NCBI RefSeq assembly: GCF_001640025.1
Contig: NC_031672.1
Span: forward strand, 5,642,001 to 5,706,000
Direction: 5' to 3'
Origin: Sugiyamaella lignohabitans
Lineage: Eukaryota; Ascomycota; Dipodascomycetes; Dipodascales; Trichomonascaceae
Length of the DNA: 64,000 bases
Positions 41,670 through 52,244 of this stretch are shown piece by piece (the first letter of the stretch is position 1; the number at the start of each line of letters is the position of its first letter). The translations under genes were made by a program, and so were the position numbers. The notes under the pieces are model-generated. The model was given only the letters and a program-made list of their open reading frames with translations, searched no databases and was not told where the DNA came from.

Positions 41670-42941
41670 CTACGCACTCGCAGTGAACTCATCTAGAGGC
41701 CACTTCGGTATAGGCAATTCGTCCAGCTCCGTAGGACGGTACAAGCCACTTTCATGGAGCTCGATTCCAGCCCATCCTATCATGAGAGCATTATCTGTGC
41801 ACCACTTTGGGTCCGGGTAGTGAAACTTCAGGTTATATGATCCGAGTTGCGAAGAGAGCATTTCACGAAGAAGCTTGTTCGAAGCCACTCCTCCAGAGCA
41901 CACAAAGTCGATAGGCGCCGACGTAGACGTGTTGGTTGCAGGGTCCATGTCATGGGTATCTTGCATTTGTTGAATGGCTAGCCTGACTTTACTCGCTAGA
42001 TGATTGAATATAGCAGTCTGAGCGCGATGCCCGATTTCCCGACGTTGACTCACGGAGAGTGATGCAAGAGTGGTGTCAGGCCCGTAAATACGATCACGAG
42101 AACGACCCATAACTGATATAAAAGATGCAAATGAAAATGCGACCATATCTTTACGACCACATCTATTTTGAAGAGGATTGGGGAATGCAAATTCGGCAGG
42201 AACGCAATGAGGATCATGACTTTCATCACGTTCGTTAATAAATAATTCTAGTTCTTTACCCAACATCTGGCCACTAAGACCTATTTCACGGGCGCATTTA
42301 TCTAGTGAGTTTCCAATGGCGACATCCATAGTATTGGCAAGGATTTCATGCTCGAACAAACTTTTACACAGTACCAGCATCGTATGTCCGCCACTAGTGA
42401 GTAGACATAGAAAAGGGAATTTAGGTTCTTGTCCATTTGTGAAAAATCTCGGGGTTAGCAAATGACCCAGCATATGGTGCACACCGATCAATGGAACGTT
42501 CCAGGCAATAGAGAGACCCTTGGCAAGATTAAACCCACTAGAAAGCGACGAGAACATTCCCGGGCCCTTTGTTGCACATACCAGATCCACTTTTGACAGG
42601 CCATTACGTTCCAACACTTGTGATACCAACGGTGCGATGCTGGACAAGTGGTGAGCTACTGCATCGATTGGAATGATACCGCCAGCCTTTGCAGTATCCA
42701 GTGATCTAGTTACATGGTCCACAATAACAGGAGCACCCGAGTCTTCTCTCCGATCAATTAAACAGACCGCCGAATCGTCACACGACGATTCTATTGCAAG
42801 TACCATATACTTTCGCGACGTCACCACCCCCTGAGCTGCCTTTACATCCAGTTGCTTCCTCAAACCCAAACCATATGAAACTTTCGAACCCCATGAGCAC
42901 CTCGGGCCACTCCAGCCCAATCCCAGACCCAATCTCAACAT
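41670..42941 (-). CDS. QRI7: Mitochondrial tRNA t6A transferase Qri7
   Basis: A 423-residue TsaD/Kae1/Qri7-family protein that transfers the threonylcarbamoyl group to A37 of ANN-decoding tRNAs, here in mitochondria. The N-terminus (MLRLGLGLGWSGPRC...) is basic and Asp/Glu-free, fitting a mitochondrial presequence, and the enzyme fold begins at VLAIESSCDDSA. The metal-binding HHMLGH motif is present, as are TSGGHTML, GNSLDKCAREIGL and the C-terminal CSGGVASNKLLRE and DNALMIGWAG motifs. The start is the first ATG (42941); three upstream codons carry only a TTG. Confidence 0.93.
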   Translation of the reverse strand: MLRLGLGLGWSGPRCSWGSKVSYGLGLRKQLDVKAAQGVVTSRKYMVLAIESSCDDSAVCLIDRREDSGAPVIVDHVTRSLDTAKAGGIIPIDAVAHHLSSIAPLVSQVLERNGLSKVDLVCATKGPGMFSSLSSGFNLAKGLSIAWNVPLIGVHHMLGHLLTPRFFTNGQEPKFPFLCLLTSGGHTMLVLCKSLFEHEILANTMDVAIGNSLDKCAREIGLSGQMLGKELELFINERDESHDPHCVPAEFAFPNPLQNRCGRKDMVAFSFASFISVMGRSRDRIYGPDTTLASLSVSQRREIGHRAQTAIFNHLASKVRLAIQQMQDTHDMDPATNTSTSAPIDFVCSGGVASNKLLREMLSSQLGSYNLKFHYPDPKWCTDNALMIGWAGIELHESGLYRPTELDELPIPKWPLDEFTASA

Positions 42942-43091
42942 AAGGCCCAAAGGATTTATATATGAAAATTAACACTTAGATCTGAGATCTGATCTGACAT
43001 TATTTGATCTCCTATCTTATCTCATGCATGAAATATTTCACTTGACGAGGCTGATATCGTGACAGGGACGATCGCATCGTCAGGGTCCAGA

Positions 43092-43154
43092 TGCCTCCGG
43101 CGGCTGGGGCGCTGCCCCAGACCCCCGTTGTGCTCGCTGCGCGAGCGGCGTCGG
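43092..43154 (+). repeat. GC-rich foldback element, left arm (pair g)
   Basis: TGCCTCCGGCGGCTGGGGC arm with GCT triloop and the GTTGTGCTCGC subtype inner part. Its partner arm lies in inverted orientation at 43331-43391, about 180 bp away; both share the subtype. Confidence 0.8.
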
Positions 43155-43330
43155 GCGTCTGGCAATTGAGTACCCGGTGTCGAAACTGCTTTTAAATTTT
43201 TGTGTTTGGTTTTTTTCATGGTCTCCTCGACCCATTTTTCAACACCGGTTCCGCGGACAATTTCGAGCCTGACTCGATCCAGTGAGTGAAATCACGGCAA
43301 AGCGAGCTCTGCTTCCGAACCCCACAACCC

Positions 43331-43391
43331 CCCAGCCGCTAACGAAGCGAGCACAACAGGGTCTGGGGCAGCGCCTCAGCCGCCGGAGGCA
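43331..43391 (+). repeat. GC-rich foldback element, right arm (pair g)
   Basis: Inverted partner of 43092-43154: GAAGCGAGCACAACAGGG, then the arm hairpin with AGC loop (one stem base mutated, GCCTCAG), ending CCGCCGGAGGCA. Confidence 0.8.
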
Positions 43392-43749
43392 AAAACCCAC
43401 AGCCGCCAATTAACCCGCTCACACTCAACCCGCCAGTGCCTACCCTGTCCAGATGACTGCCCCTTCCCAGCAACTGCAGATGCGCTCCCGGCGCTGATTT
43501 CTCAGGAAGGCACGTTTGGGCCGCTGCAGCGGGGTCTCTGCTGGTAGCAGGAGGACCATCGATAACGCATCTGCCTTCCCGAACTGGTTTGGCAAACCAG
43601 GCAGCGGGGCGGCTAAACTGATAAGCGTCAGCGAGCCCGGCGACCCCACAGAATCCAGTGAGTATTTATAAGAGTCCAGATCAGCTAGCTCGGAGAACTA
43701 AGAAAAAACTATCTTCAAATTTAACAGACTACTAAAAGACACACAAAAA

Positions 43750-43936
43750 GTAAGTGGTTAGAATTGAAATTGGCGGTTGGATGTGATTGATTGCCTGGTA
43801 ATTTGAATTGGACTAAAGAATCAGATCAATCAGATCAAGCAGACATGGTGCTTTATTATAGCTTCAAACCTTCGTTTGGTTTTAAATCTAAGTCGATGAG
43901 AATTGTTGTGCAAAGCACAAATACTAACTATTATAG
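43750..43936 (+). other. 5'-UTR intron of aldehyde dehydrogenase gene
   Basis: Donor GTAAGT at 43750, perfect branch box TACTAAC at 43922-43928, acceptor TTATAG ending at 43936, exactly one base before the start codon. The preceding exon, from the TATA-like site on, has no ATG, so it is an untranslated leader. Length 187 nt. Confidence 0.85.
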
Positions 43937-45436
43937 ATGGTTCTTCCTGTATCCACAAAAATCACCCTTGGTGATGTCACTTACGAGCAGCCTACTGGTT
44001 TGTTCATCAATAACCAATTTGTTGCTGCCAAGAACGGCAAGACTTTGGCTACTGTGAATCCTGCTACTGAAAAGGTCATTACTGAAGTGCATGCTGCTGA
44101 CAAAGACGATGTCGATATTGCTGTCGCTGCTGCCAGAAAGGCTTACAAGACCGTTTGGAAGAAGACTCCTGGTGCCGAGAGATCCAAGCTACTTCACAAG
44201 TTGGCTGATTTGATGGAAGAACACCGTGCTACTCTTACTGCCATTGAAGCTGCTGATTCTGGTAAGCCTAGAAACAACAATGCCACTTATGATGTGGATG
44301 AGTGTATCAATGTTTTCAACTATTACGGTGGTTGGGCTGATAAGATCCAAGGAAAGACCATTATGGAGTCGGACGACAAGTTTGCATTCACCAGACACCA
44401 ACCGTTCGGTGTTTGTGGTCAGATCATTCCTTGGAACTATCCTTTGGCCATGGCTGCCTGGAAAATCGGACCTGCTATTGCCACTGGTAATGTCATTGTC
44501 TTGAAGACTGCTGAGCAGACTCCTTTGTCAATGCTTTACTTCGGTAACCTTGTTGTCAAGGCCGGATTCCCTCCTGGTGTCATTAACATTATTTCCGGTT
44601 ACGGTAAGGATGCCGGTGCCCCATTGGCTTCTCACATGGATGTCGACAAGATCGCATTCACTGGTTCTACCGCCACTGGTAAGCTTATTATGCAAATGGC
44701 TGCTGCCTCTAACTTGAAGGCCGTCACTTTAGAGTGTGGTGGTAAGTCACCCATGCTTGTTTTCGACGATGCCGATTTCGAGCAGGCTGTCAAGTGGGCC
44801 GTTTTCGGTATCATGTACAACCAAGGTCAAGTGTGCTGTGCTACTTCTCGTCTCTATGTTCAAGACACTATTTATGACAAGTTTGTCAAGGCCATTAAGG
44901 CTGAAGTCGAAGCTTCAACCAAGATGGGAGACCCATTCAACGACGAGGTTGGCCACGGTCCTCAAGTGACTGACGTCCAACAAAAGAGAGTTCTCAGCTA
45001 CATTGATGCCGGCAAGAAGGAAGGTGCTACTCTCGTCACTGGTGGCGAGGCTGGCTCTTCTGGCAACGGTTTCTACATCAAGCCTACTGTTTTCGCTGAT
45101 GTCAAGCCTGAGATGACTATTGTCAGAGAGGAGATCTTCGGTCCTGTCGTTGTTGTTGGCAAGTTCTCCACTGAGGAGGAGGCTCTTGAGTTGGCCAATG
45201 ACACTATCTACGGTCTTGGTGCTGCTATCTTCACACAAAACATCACCCGTGCTCACAAGCTTGCCAACGAGATCGATGCTGGTACCGTCTGGATTAACTC
45301 TACCAACGATTCGGATATCCGTATCCCCTTCGGTGGTTTCAAAATGAGTGGAATTGGCTCTGAACTCGGTGAGTACGGTCTCAAGACCTACACACAAGTC
45401 AAGTCGGTCCAAATCAACCTTGGCAGCAGACTATAA
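43937..45436 (+). CDS. NAD(P)-dependent aldehyde dehydrogenase, probably cytosolic
   Basis: The 499-residue class 1/2-type aldehyde dehydrogenase oxidises acetaldehyde or other aldehydes to acids. Family motifs are intact: PWNYPLAMAAWKIGPA (nucleotide region), FTGSTATGK, LECGGKSP with general base E266, GQVCCATSR with catalytic C300, and EEIFGPVV. No mitochondrial presequence is evident, so cytosolic location is inferred. Codon use is strongly biased (GCT/GCC, GGT, AAG, TTG), the mark of a highly expressed gene, and it has a 5'-UTR intron ending at the ATG, a feature often seen in strongly expressed yeast genes. The exact ALD paralogue cannot be assigned. Confidence 0.93.
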   Translation: MVLPVSTKITLGDVTYEQPTGLFINNQFVAAKNGKTLATVNPATEKVITEVHAADKDDVDIAVAAARKAYKTVWKKTPGAERSKLLHKLADLMEEHRATLTAIEAADSGKPRNNNATYDVDECINVFNYYGGWADKIQGKTIMESDDKFAFTRHQPFGVCGQIIPWNYPLAMAAWKIGPAIATGNVIVLKTAEQTPLSMLYFGNLVVKAGFPPGVINIISGYGKDAGAPLASHMDVDKIAFTGSTATGKLIMQMAAASNLKAVTLECGGKSPMLVFDDADFEQAVKWAVFGIMYNQGQVCCATSRLYVQDTIYDKFVKAIKAEVEASTKMGDPFNDEVGHGPQVTDVQQKRVLSYIDAGKKEGATLVTGGEAGSSGNGFYIKPTVFADVKPEMTIVREEIFGPVVVVGKFSTEEEALELANDTIYGLGAAIFTQNITRAHKLANEIDAGTVWINSTNDSDIRIPFGGFKMSGIGSELGEYGLKTYTQVKSVQINLGSRL

Positions 45437-46496
45437 ATTATGTATGACCCTCAATGAATGATTTGTTTAGTTAATTAAAATATCTGATTGTTTTTTTCTA
45501 ATGACAGTCTAACTACAGCTCACTATGAACCTGGTCAGCCAAAGTCTTAGCATCTCCTGCGAAGCAGGAGCCACGGGGTCTGGGGCAGAGCCCCAGCTGC
45601 CGGAGGCAGTCTCCGGTTGTTGTGAAATTTCCTGTTCAGTCTTTATCGACTATCTCCACGAAAGAGGTTAGGGTGTTTCAACGAGCCCGAGCCGGCTCCG
45701 AACTGCGTGGTGGAGTGACTGGCCAATTGGGTATTTTGTAACAGAAAGCACTAGAACCGTTTCAGTGGAGTCGTTATTGGCCTATTATTTCGTTTTTCGA
45801 GGGATCAGGCGATAAAGTCTGGTGGGTTCGTCATGGATGGGTAGGAAGACTGGCTGCTGTGTACTGTAGGGAAACGCTGACACCGGTCGGGGGCCGGATT
45901 AATTATCTGGCCAATAGGAGTGTTTGTAATTAGTCGCTGCTGACCTTGACGGTGGTGGAGTTGGGAGTTTTACGGAGAGATTCGAGGGCTGTTTAGGGGA
46001 TCAAACCCGTACCCACGAAAAGTCAGGTGGGAAGTATGGAGCAATAGACGCAAATTTAGTATTTGAGCGACGGTTTATTGGTAATATTTCTAAGCCCCAA
46101 CCCCGTTGAGATAACTTCCGGTGTAAATCTAACATCTGGTCAGACAACTTGATACAACAACAGATAAGAACAGATAACATCAGTGAAATACCGGTTTGTG
46201 GCTAATATTCACATCAATAGAAGGGTTCAGATTGTTATCGGTAATCTCAGGTATAGAGAAGTTTTGAGTAAAACCATATATCCGAGTTTGGACAGTGGTT
46301 ATAGTTTCAGAGTCAATTGACAGATTATCAGGCCAATTGTATTAGTTGGGTTCTCATTTTATTAAGTTTATTTATTAGACGATATTGTCTGTGTTGTGAT
46401 AGTGGTCAGGTAATATTTTCCATATCAGGTATCACAAGCATTAGATTTTGTGACAAACAGATCAATCAGTTCATTACCTATCACATTTGAGTCGCA
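45437..46496. promoter_or_regulatory. Intergenic region upstream of ISA1
   Basis: 1.06 kb containing foldback arm h near its start; otherwise an AT-rich promoter with several TTATCNGGTAAT-like words. No gene seen. Confidence 0.5.
45554..45608 (+). repeat. GC-rich foldback element, right arm (copy h)
   Basis: Inner hairpin CTCCTGC-GAA-GCAGGAG, then CCACGGGGTCTGGGGC, AGA triloop, GCCCCAGCTGCCGGAGGCA. No left arm remains. It lies about 120 bp past the dehydrogenase stop codon. Confidence 0.85.
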
Positions 46497-47315
46497 ATGT
46501 TAATCAAGGATCAGATTCCCACCCTTATTAGAACCTCTGCTAAGAGATATCTACAGACGGTGCCAGTAACGCCGGTGTCGAAGATCTCGCCATCGGTGTT
46601 TGGATCTCTCCCATCTTCTTCAGCATCGGCTTCTGCTAACCAGGGTCAGCAAACAGCTAATTCCGGCAAGACATGGGCCAGTCACAGCTTTGGTGAAGCC
46701 ACCAGTAAGAGCTTACTACGAGCTGCTAAACCTTTCTCAAAAGCATCAAAGCCATTTGCAAGACCCGTACAACCACAGGCCCCAGTCAGCCGACCGGCAG
46801 CCCCAGCTGTGAATGCTACAGCCAGCACTGCCTCTACTTCAACGAATTCAACGACATCCACTACAGCATCTACTATTATTCCAAACACTAAAAACACCAC
46901 CGATTTGAGTACTCATATTCCCGTTTCCACCACCAACACCACTGCATCTACAAGTCCAGCTGTCAAGCCAAGAAGAAAGCTAAGACCCAGAAAGGCTGCT
47001 ATTAAGCTAACGGCGTCAGCTGTAGAACATCTCAATGCATTACTAGACTCGCCCGATCCTAAGCTGATTAGAATTGGCGTTCGTAATAGAGGATGTTCGG
47101 GTCTTACATACCACTTGGAATATGTATCAGAGCCAGGCAAGTTTGACGAGGAAATCATTCAAGACGGTGTTAAAGTGTTGATCGATTCCAAGGCTCTATT
47201 TAGTATTATTGGATCGGAAATGGACTGGGTCGACGATAAACTGGCGAGCAGATTTGTCTTCCACAATCCTAATTCCAAGGGCGAGTGTGGATGCGGAGAA
47301 TCTTTCATGGTCTAA
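46497..47315 (+). CDS. ISA1: Mitochondrial iron-sulfur assembly protein Isa1
   Basis: A 272-residue A-type Fe-S assembly protein; with Isa2 and Iba57 it makes mitochondrial [4Fe-4S] clusters, for example for aconitase, biotin synthase and lipoate synthase. The A-type domain occupies about 160-272, with the three ligand cysteines C200 (RNRGCSGLTY), C264 and C266 (ECGCGESF). The N-terminal ~155 residues start with a mitochondrial-type presequence (MLIKDQIPTLIRTSAKRYLQ) and continue as a Ser/Thr/Pro-rich linker longer than in most relatives. ATG 46497 is the first in frame. It converges with CDC4. Confidence 0.93.
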   Translation: MLIKDQIPTLIRTSAKRYLQTVPVTPVSKISPSVFGSLPSSSASASANQGQQTANSGKTWASHSFGEATSKSLLRAAKPFSKASKPFARPVQPQAPVSRPAAPAVNATASTASTSTNSTTSTTASTIIPNTKNTTDLSTHIPVSTTNTTASTSPAVKPRRKLRPRKAAIKLTASAVEHLNALLDSPDPKLIRIGVRNRGCSGLTYHLEYVSEPGKFDEEIIQDGVKVLIDSKALFSIIGSEMDWVDDKLASRFVFHNPNSKGECGCGESFMV

Positions 47316-47475
47316 GAACCACCAAATTTATGACGAACACTTAGTATGCATTATATATATTAATACACAAGAAATAAATAAAAAAAAGTAGAAACATAAA
47401 CCAGGACCGTCGGATATGGTATGTATTTAGACGGAAGAAAACTGATTATAGCTCGTCCGGCGAAACGTCGGACCC

Positions 47476-50400
47476 TCAGAGACGAACCTTAGCCTCGGTC
47501 GGGTCGTAGTCAAAATCGAGGACTTCAATGTACGTCTCTTCGTTTCGTTTAACAGCAACGACACATCTGCGGTCATCAAAACAGACTTGCCAGATTCCAG
47601 ACAAATCAGTCAACAGGTCTCTAACCAAGTTGCCGCTATGAGTATCCCATAATTTGAGTGTTTTCTCTGAGCCTGAAACAACCTTGTTCTCGTCATGCTG
47701 GAAACAGGTAATAGCGCCCTGGTGACCTTGAAGCTTGTGCATAAGTCTACCATCTTCAGGGTCCCAGATTCGAAGTGTCGAGTCAGCAGCTGCTGAGACA
47801 AGTGTAGTTCTGTTCAAATCAAGAAGACCAACGAGCGAGGTATGTCCTTCCAAAGTGTATAACAGAGAACCAGTCTCAAGACACCACACTTTTACGAACC
47901 AATCCATACTACCAGAGATACATCTATTACGTTTATGATCCATGACAGCAGAATATACTCGCTGGACATGTCCCGTAAGCTCCCAGCGACACTCGCCAGT
48001 GGCAACATTCCACACTCGTACAGTTGTGTCGTAGGATCCTGAAACCACAGTATCTCCATAGCCAGAAATGGCTCGCACAGAATTGCTATGACCACGAAGA
48101 GCACGAACGAAATATGGATCGCTAACATGTACAGCATCCATTGCTGGTGGTGTAACAAGATACTCTTCGTCATCAACAGTGGGCAATCTCCACATTCTCA
48201 ACGTGGCATCTCTGGATCCAGTCACAATCATTGGCACCTCAGGGATGTGGGTAACTTGGCCCGTCACCTTGTCTGTATAAGGAATAGGATCAATAACATC
48301 CAAACAACGCACTGTAGATGTATGACCGTAAAATACATGGGTACATTTACCCTTTTCAATATCCCACACTCTTACTGTACGGTCGGTAGCACCAGAAATA
48401 AGAGTGCGCTTGTTGATATATTTCAAGGCCCACACACCTCCATCATGACCAGTAAATTGTCGAATCAGTTGACCCGTCTTGGTATCATAGACATTGATAG
48501 TATTGTCGTCGGAACCAGTGATAATTCTTTCATCATCAAACTGCAGACAAGTGACTACGTCGTGACCGTGGCCGCGAACCTGTAGGTGCTTGGGTCGTGA
48601 ATTTGGGTTCAACCAGTTTCTGTTGATTAGGAATTTGCGGCGGTAAATAGCTTTGTAAATGTTAATAGGTGGACATGAAGATGAATCTGACGATGCTGAT
48701 GAAGATGCTGATGATGTTGAGGACGATAATGAAAATGAAGCTGATGGCTGTTTGGAAGGACCGCATGCATTAGTATGGGGGTCGTGCACATGACTAGTAT
48801 CGTGACAGCGGTTACGAGCACGAGCAGGCACTTGATACAACCCGTTTGTCGAAAGAGAAGGCATAATAGATGTCGATGAAGATGATACAGACGAGGTACG
48901 AGTGCGTGTTCCCTTCCAAGATACATAATCCCAACCTTCTTCAACAGCTTCTTGATAATCGCGAGCACTCAAAGCAAAATTGTCTTTTTCCAAAAGATTT
49001 TTCCAGACCCATTCCGAAGAATCTACGATATGTCTCCATTTACGCGAGACTTGAGCGGCACGACAGAGACTCTTATGATCCAGATATGACAAGATATTAT
49101 ATGACAGTTCGATGGGTAATAACGACAGGAAATCGCATCGCAATGACGGTATGATAATGTTGGACATCATTGACAGCGACGTCCGGTCGGATTTTTTCAG
49201 CAGGTTAAATAAAACATAACGTCTCAGCTGGGCTGGTAAGTCATCAAAATCATTGACAAGTCTAGAAATTGAGGATATCGTATCCTTATTGACGCTATGA
49301 ACGGTACGAGGAGACCTAACCGCTAGTGACTTGTCAGATTCTGACAGCATCTCCAGGTCGTCCTTATCTTGTACTTCAGACTCATTCTGCTCAAACATTT
49401 GCTGTCTAGTTTGATCGACAACAACGTCTTGATCCATGCTATTATGACTTCCAATGGGCGACGCTGATGGCGAAGGCAGCGACATATGGGGTGACCCATG
49501 CATTTCTCTCACGACAATAACCTCGTCTTCAGGAGCAGGACTTGGGCTGCTAATAGCATTAGACTCTGGCATATCAGATGCCCTGTCTACTCCCAAAAGA
49601 TTAATGACCTCTACTTCCTGTATGTCCTGATCAGTGGTCGTGCACACTGGTGAATCGTGATCATCTAATGCCGCACTATCAAGTCTGTATCTTTTCGTTA
49701 ACGGTGGAGCAGTGCCACTACCAGGAGTAATAGTGCCATATGTTGAGTCAGTTACTGGGATATAATGCTTTTTAGGACCGTGTGTACCACTCGTCACGGT
49801 ATTGGTTGAACTGGATGTGGGGTTTTTCATTATACTATTAGCATCCTCTTCCTGGAAAACCGTCTCGACGCCATTATGAAGAAATCGGAACGACCGTAAA
49901 AAGGAAGGAGTTGGCTCGCTAGCCAGTGGATAATCGCGATGGGAATATGTCTGGGATGGAAGTTTGGTCAAAGTTTTTACAGTCAGGATGTCAATATCGT
50001 CTTCATCCCTCGAAACTCCACCAACTCTTCCATCACCTCTATTTGATCTGGTTACAATCTTGAGACCGCTGCTGGTTGACACATTACTAACGGTAATATC
50101 GCTCTCGTCATTATCGATAGTCATCTCATCAACAACGTCAGCAGAGGGACTGGCAGGCGTCACAGGTGTGATTTCACGTCCATTAGCCCATATCCTTCTA
50201 GCAGCAGTACTAGGATTCGATCCGGTCGACACTTGTCTCTTAATAGTCTCTCTTGCGCGCTGGATCTTTAATGTATTTCTCTTTTTCTTGGCTGTCAACA
50301 GCGAATCGAGAAATGGATTAGCTCTAGTTTCAGAATTTGCTTCAGCAGACACGTCTTGAGAGTTGCTGTCGTTAAATGGCGAATCGACGTTGGCATCTGA

Positions 50401-50619
50401 TTTCAGTTCAGGGTTTGTAATCGGTTCACCATCAACCTCCTTATCCATCGACGAGCTTGAACTTTCTAAATTCGTAGTAGTTTCTGGAGTATTTTCTGAA
50501 CCCGTGCGTCTATTAAACAATAAAGCTGACACAAGCTCGTAGTTTAACCTTGTACTACTATCATCAACACCTGCCGACGTGCTTTCAGCACCAGGCACAT
50601 CTACTGGCCCGTCCTCCAT
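47476..50619 (-). CDS. CDC4: F-box/WD40 protein Cdc4 (SCF substrate receptor)
   Basis: A 1,047-residue F-box/WD40 receptor of the SCF ubiquitin ligase; Cdc4 recognises phosphodegrons such as those of Sic1, Far1 and Gcn4. The N-terminal ~490 residues are acidic and disordered, much longer than in S. cerevisiae (779 in total). A short helix before the F-box resembles the dimerisation (D) region. The F-box is at about 495-540 (LLPIELSYNILSYLDHKSLC) and the WD40 propeller at about 680-1035. Cdc4-specific strings include HDGGVWALKY, ATDRTVRVWDIEKG and CTHVFYGHTSTVRCLD. A Ser-rich loop separates F-box and WD40. Its start is followed by a ~1.8-kb divergent region shared with YFH1. Confidence 0.93.
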   Translation of the reverse strand: MEDGPVDVPGAESTSAGVDDSSTRLNYELVSALLFNRRTGSENTPETTTNLESSSSSMDKEVDGEPITNPELKSDANVDSPFNDSNSQDVSAEANSETRANPFLDSLLTAKKKRNTLKIQRARETIKRQVSTGSNPSTAARRIWANGREITPVTPASPSADVVDEMTIDNDESDITVSNVSTSSGLKIVTRSNRGDGRVGGVSRDEDDIDILTVKTLTKLPSQTYSHRDYPLASEPTPSFLRSFRFLHNGVETVFQEEDANSIMKNPTSSSTNTVTSGTHGPKKHYIPVTDSTYGTITPGSGTAPPLTKRYRLDSAALDDHDSPVCTTTDQDIQEVEVINLLGVDRASDMPESNAISSPSPAPEDEVIVVREMHGSPHMSLPSPSASPIGSHNSMDQDVVVDQTRQQMFEQNESEVQDKDDLEMLSESDKSLAVRSPRTVHSVNKDTISSISRLVNDFDDLPAQLRRYVLFNLLKKSDRTSLSMMSNIIIPSLRCDFLSLLPIELSYNILSYLDHKSLCRAAQVSRKWRHIVDSSEWVWKNLLEKDNFALSARDYQEAVEEGWDYVSWKGTRTRTSSVSSSSTSIMPSLSTNGLYQVPARARNRCHDTSHVHDPHTNACGPSKQPSASFSLSSSTSSASSSASSDSSSCPPINIYKAIYRRKFLINRNWLNPNSRPKHLQVRGHGHDVVTCLQFDDERIITGSDDNTINVYDTKTGQLIRQFTGHDGGVWALKYINKRTLISGATDRTVRVWDIEKGKCTHVFYGHTSTVRCLDVIDPIPYTDKVTGQVTHIPEVPMIVTGSRDATLRMWRLPTVDDEEYLVTPPAMDAVHVSDPYFVRALRGHSNSVRAISGYGDTVVSGSYDTTVRVWNVATGECRWELTGHVQRVYSAVMDHKRNRCISGSMDWFVKVWCLETGSLLYTLEGHTSLVGLLDLNRTTLVSAAADSTLRIWDPEDGRLMHKLQGHQGAITCFQHDENKVVSGSEKTLKLWDTHSGNLVRDLLTDLSGIWQVCFDDRRCVVAVKRNEETYIEVLDFDYDPTEAKVRL

Positions 50620-51892
50620 ATTTTAAATTTCGGGTTGCGCGATCTAAACCACCGATATCACAGTAACTTCTAGAATGAATGTATCGCAAATGCACTGAAA
50701 TTATATGTATCAGAGTCCTTCTCTGATCACCTTTTGTATACTCAGAGGCATGAACCAAGTACGATGTCTCGCCTGCTACCAAGTTAGTACTAATCAAACA
50801 CCTCCCCAGACTCGATACCAGCCAGCCATAAAGCAGACCGACAGTCATCACCTGTCATGTCATGTCCACAACAGCTACAGGTACTATTTCAAACCCAGTA
50901 TTTCCAGCAACTAAAGCAACTCCATTATCTACTCTTCTATTACGACATCACCTCTCTGCTCCCCTTCTGCCATCCATAATACCAGCCGTGATATAAACAG
51001 AACCCATCAACAACACTCCACAACCTCACACACCAGTTACCACCGATAAACACATCCAACCTGACAAATCGGATACTGAACCACCTCAACTTCTCACTTT
51101 TTACTACTTACACCTCTCGTTCCTATGCGTGTGTGCGTATGTACTTGACTGTCTGATAACGAAAGTTGCAACAGACGAGGTACTTTTCCAGATCAATAAA
51201 TAAACTTTACTAATTTCCCTGTTTTCACTAAACCAAACAATACTTGGTGAAGTCTTAGCAAAAAAACAGTCTTTTTATCCAAACAGACTGGCTGTTGAGA
51301 GATTCTTAGATAGATCAACAACAAAGCTCTCACTCTCTCAGTGACTCCCTATCTCTGGTAAATACCAAACAATAGACACAACCAACTGAAACACCTAACA
51401 AACCTCTCTTCGCTCTGACCCTGAGTCAAACTTCTTCACGTTCAGTCGAACAACAGGTTCACAAGACGAAAACGTACAATAACAAACAACTGTAGTTTAT
51501 GTTGGTCGATGTAGTCAAGGTACGGATTAGGTGAAAATCGGGTTTACGCTCTACTGCTTTAAACTCCAACCCCAATATGCAAGTGCGACCTAAACTTCAG
51601 CGTGTGTTTGGCGTATGTACAGTATGTATCTGCTGCCCGTCGTCGGGAGTCCCTTAACCAGGAGTCTCACTCTCCTCCGCACCCACACCCCCTCCTGTCT
51701 CGCTCCGTCTGCTGCTGCCTGCCGGTCCGTAGCCCCGCGGGCCCCTCTCTTACTAACCAAACAGCCGTTCTGCAATTCTAACGTTTTCAGTCCGCCCAAA
51801 ACATGATAAACCCGAACCGACTCTCATTCCGTAGATCTCCTGCTACTTCTGCATGCCAGCCGTAAAACAAACACAAACACTAACGGGGACTC

Positions 51893-51970
51893 TGCCTCCG
51901 GCGGCTGGGGCTCCGCCCCAGACCCCGCGGCTCCTCTCGCTTCGCTCGAGTCGGGCGAGGGGGTCCCTGG
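51893..51970 (+). repeat. GC-rich foldback element, long left arm (pair i)
   Basis: A left arm extended to GGGTCCCTGG. Triloop TCC. Its inverted partner at 52166-52244 is similar over the whole ~78 bp, including the extension, with 195 bp between. Confidence 0.85.
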
Positions 51971-52165
51971 TAGGGTGGGGAAACTGGCAGGGTTGTTTTC
52001 TTTGGGGAGTGGAACTCGGGCCGCGAGTCGGTCGGGCGTTTGTCGGTGTGGGGCCTGATACACGCATGTGGCTGGCGGATACAGGGCACACGCAGGGTCC
52101 AAACAGACGCAGGGTCCCAGGCTCCCACGCTCCCCAAACTCTCACCATCCGACCACCCAGCAATG

Positions 52166-52244
52166 CCAGGGACCCCTCTCTCCCGACTCGAGCGCAGCGA
52201 GAGGAGCAGCGGGGTCTGGGGCGGAGCCCCAGCCGCCGGAGGCA
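52166..52244 (-). repeat. GC-rich foldback element, inverted left arm (pair i)
   Basis: Reverse complement of the 51893-51970 arm with a handful of differences (GCGCAGC for GCGAAGC, a changed base in GCTGCTCC). The triloop is GGA, complementary to TCC in the partner. It lies about 180 bp before YFH1. Confidence 0.85.

Larger units (their letters stand above)
42942..43936. other. Divergent region between QRI7 and the aldehyde dehydrogenase
   Basis: About 1 kb: the QRI7 promoter, an inverted pair of foldback arms (43092-43154 and 43331-43391), a TATA-like TATTTATAAG near 43663, then the untranslated first exon and 5'-UTR intron of the dehydrogenase. A frame antisense at 43440-43649 is not supported. 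Confidence 0.6.
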
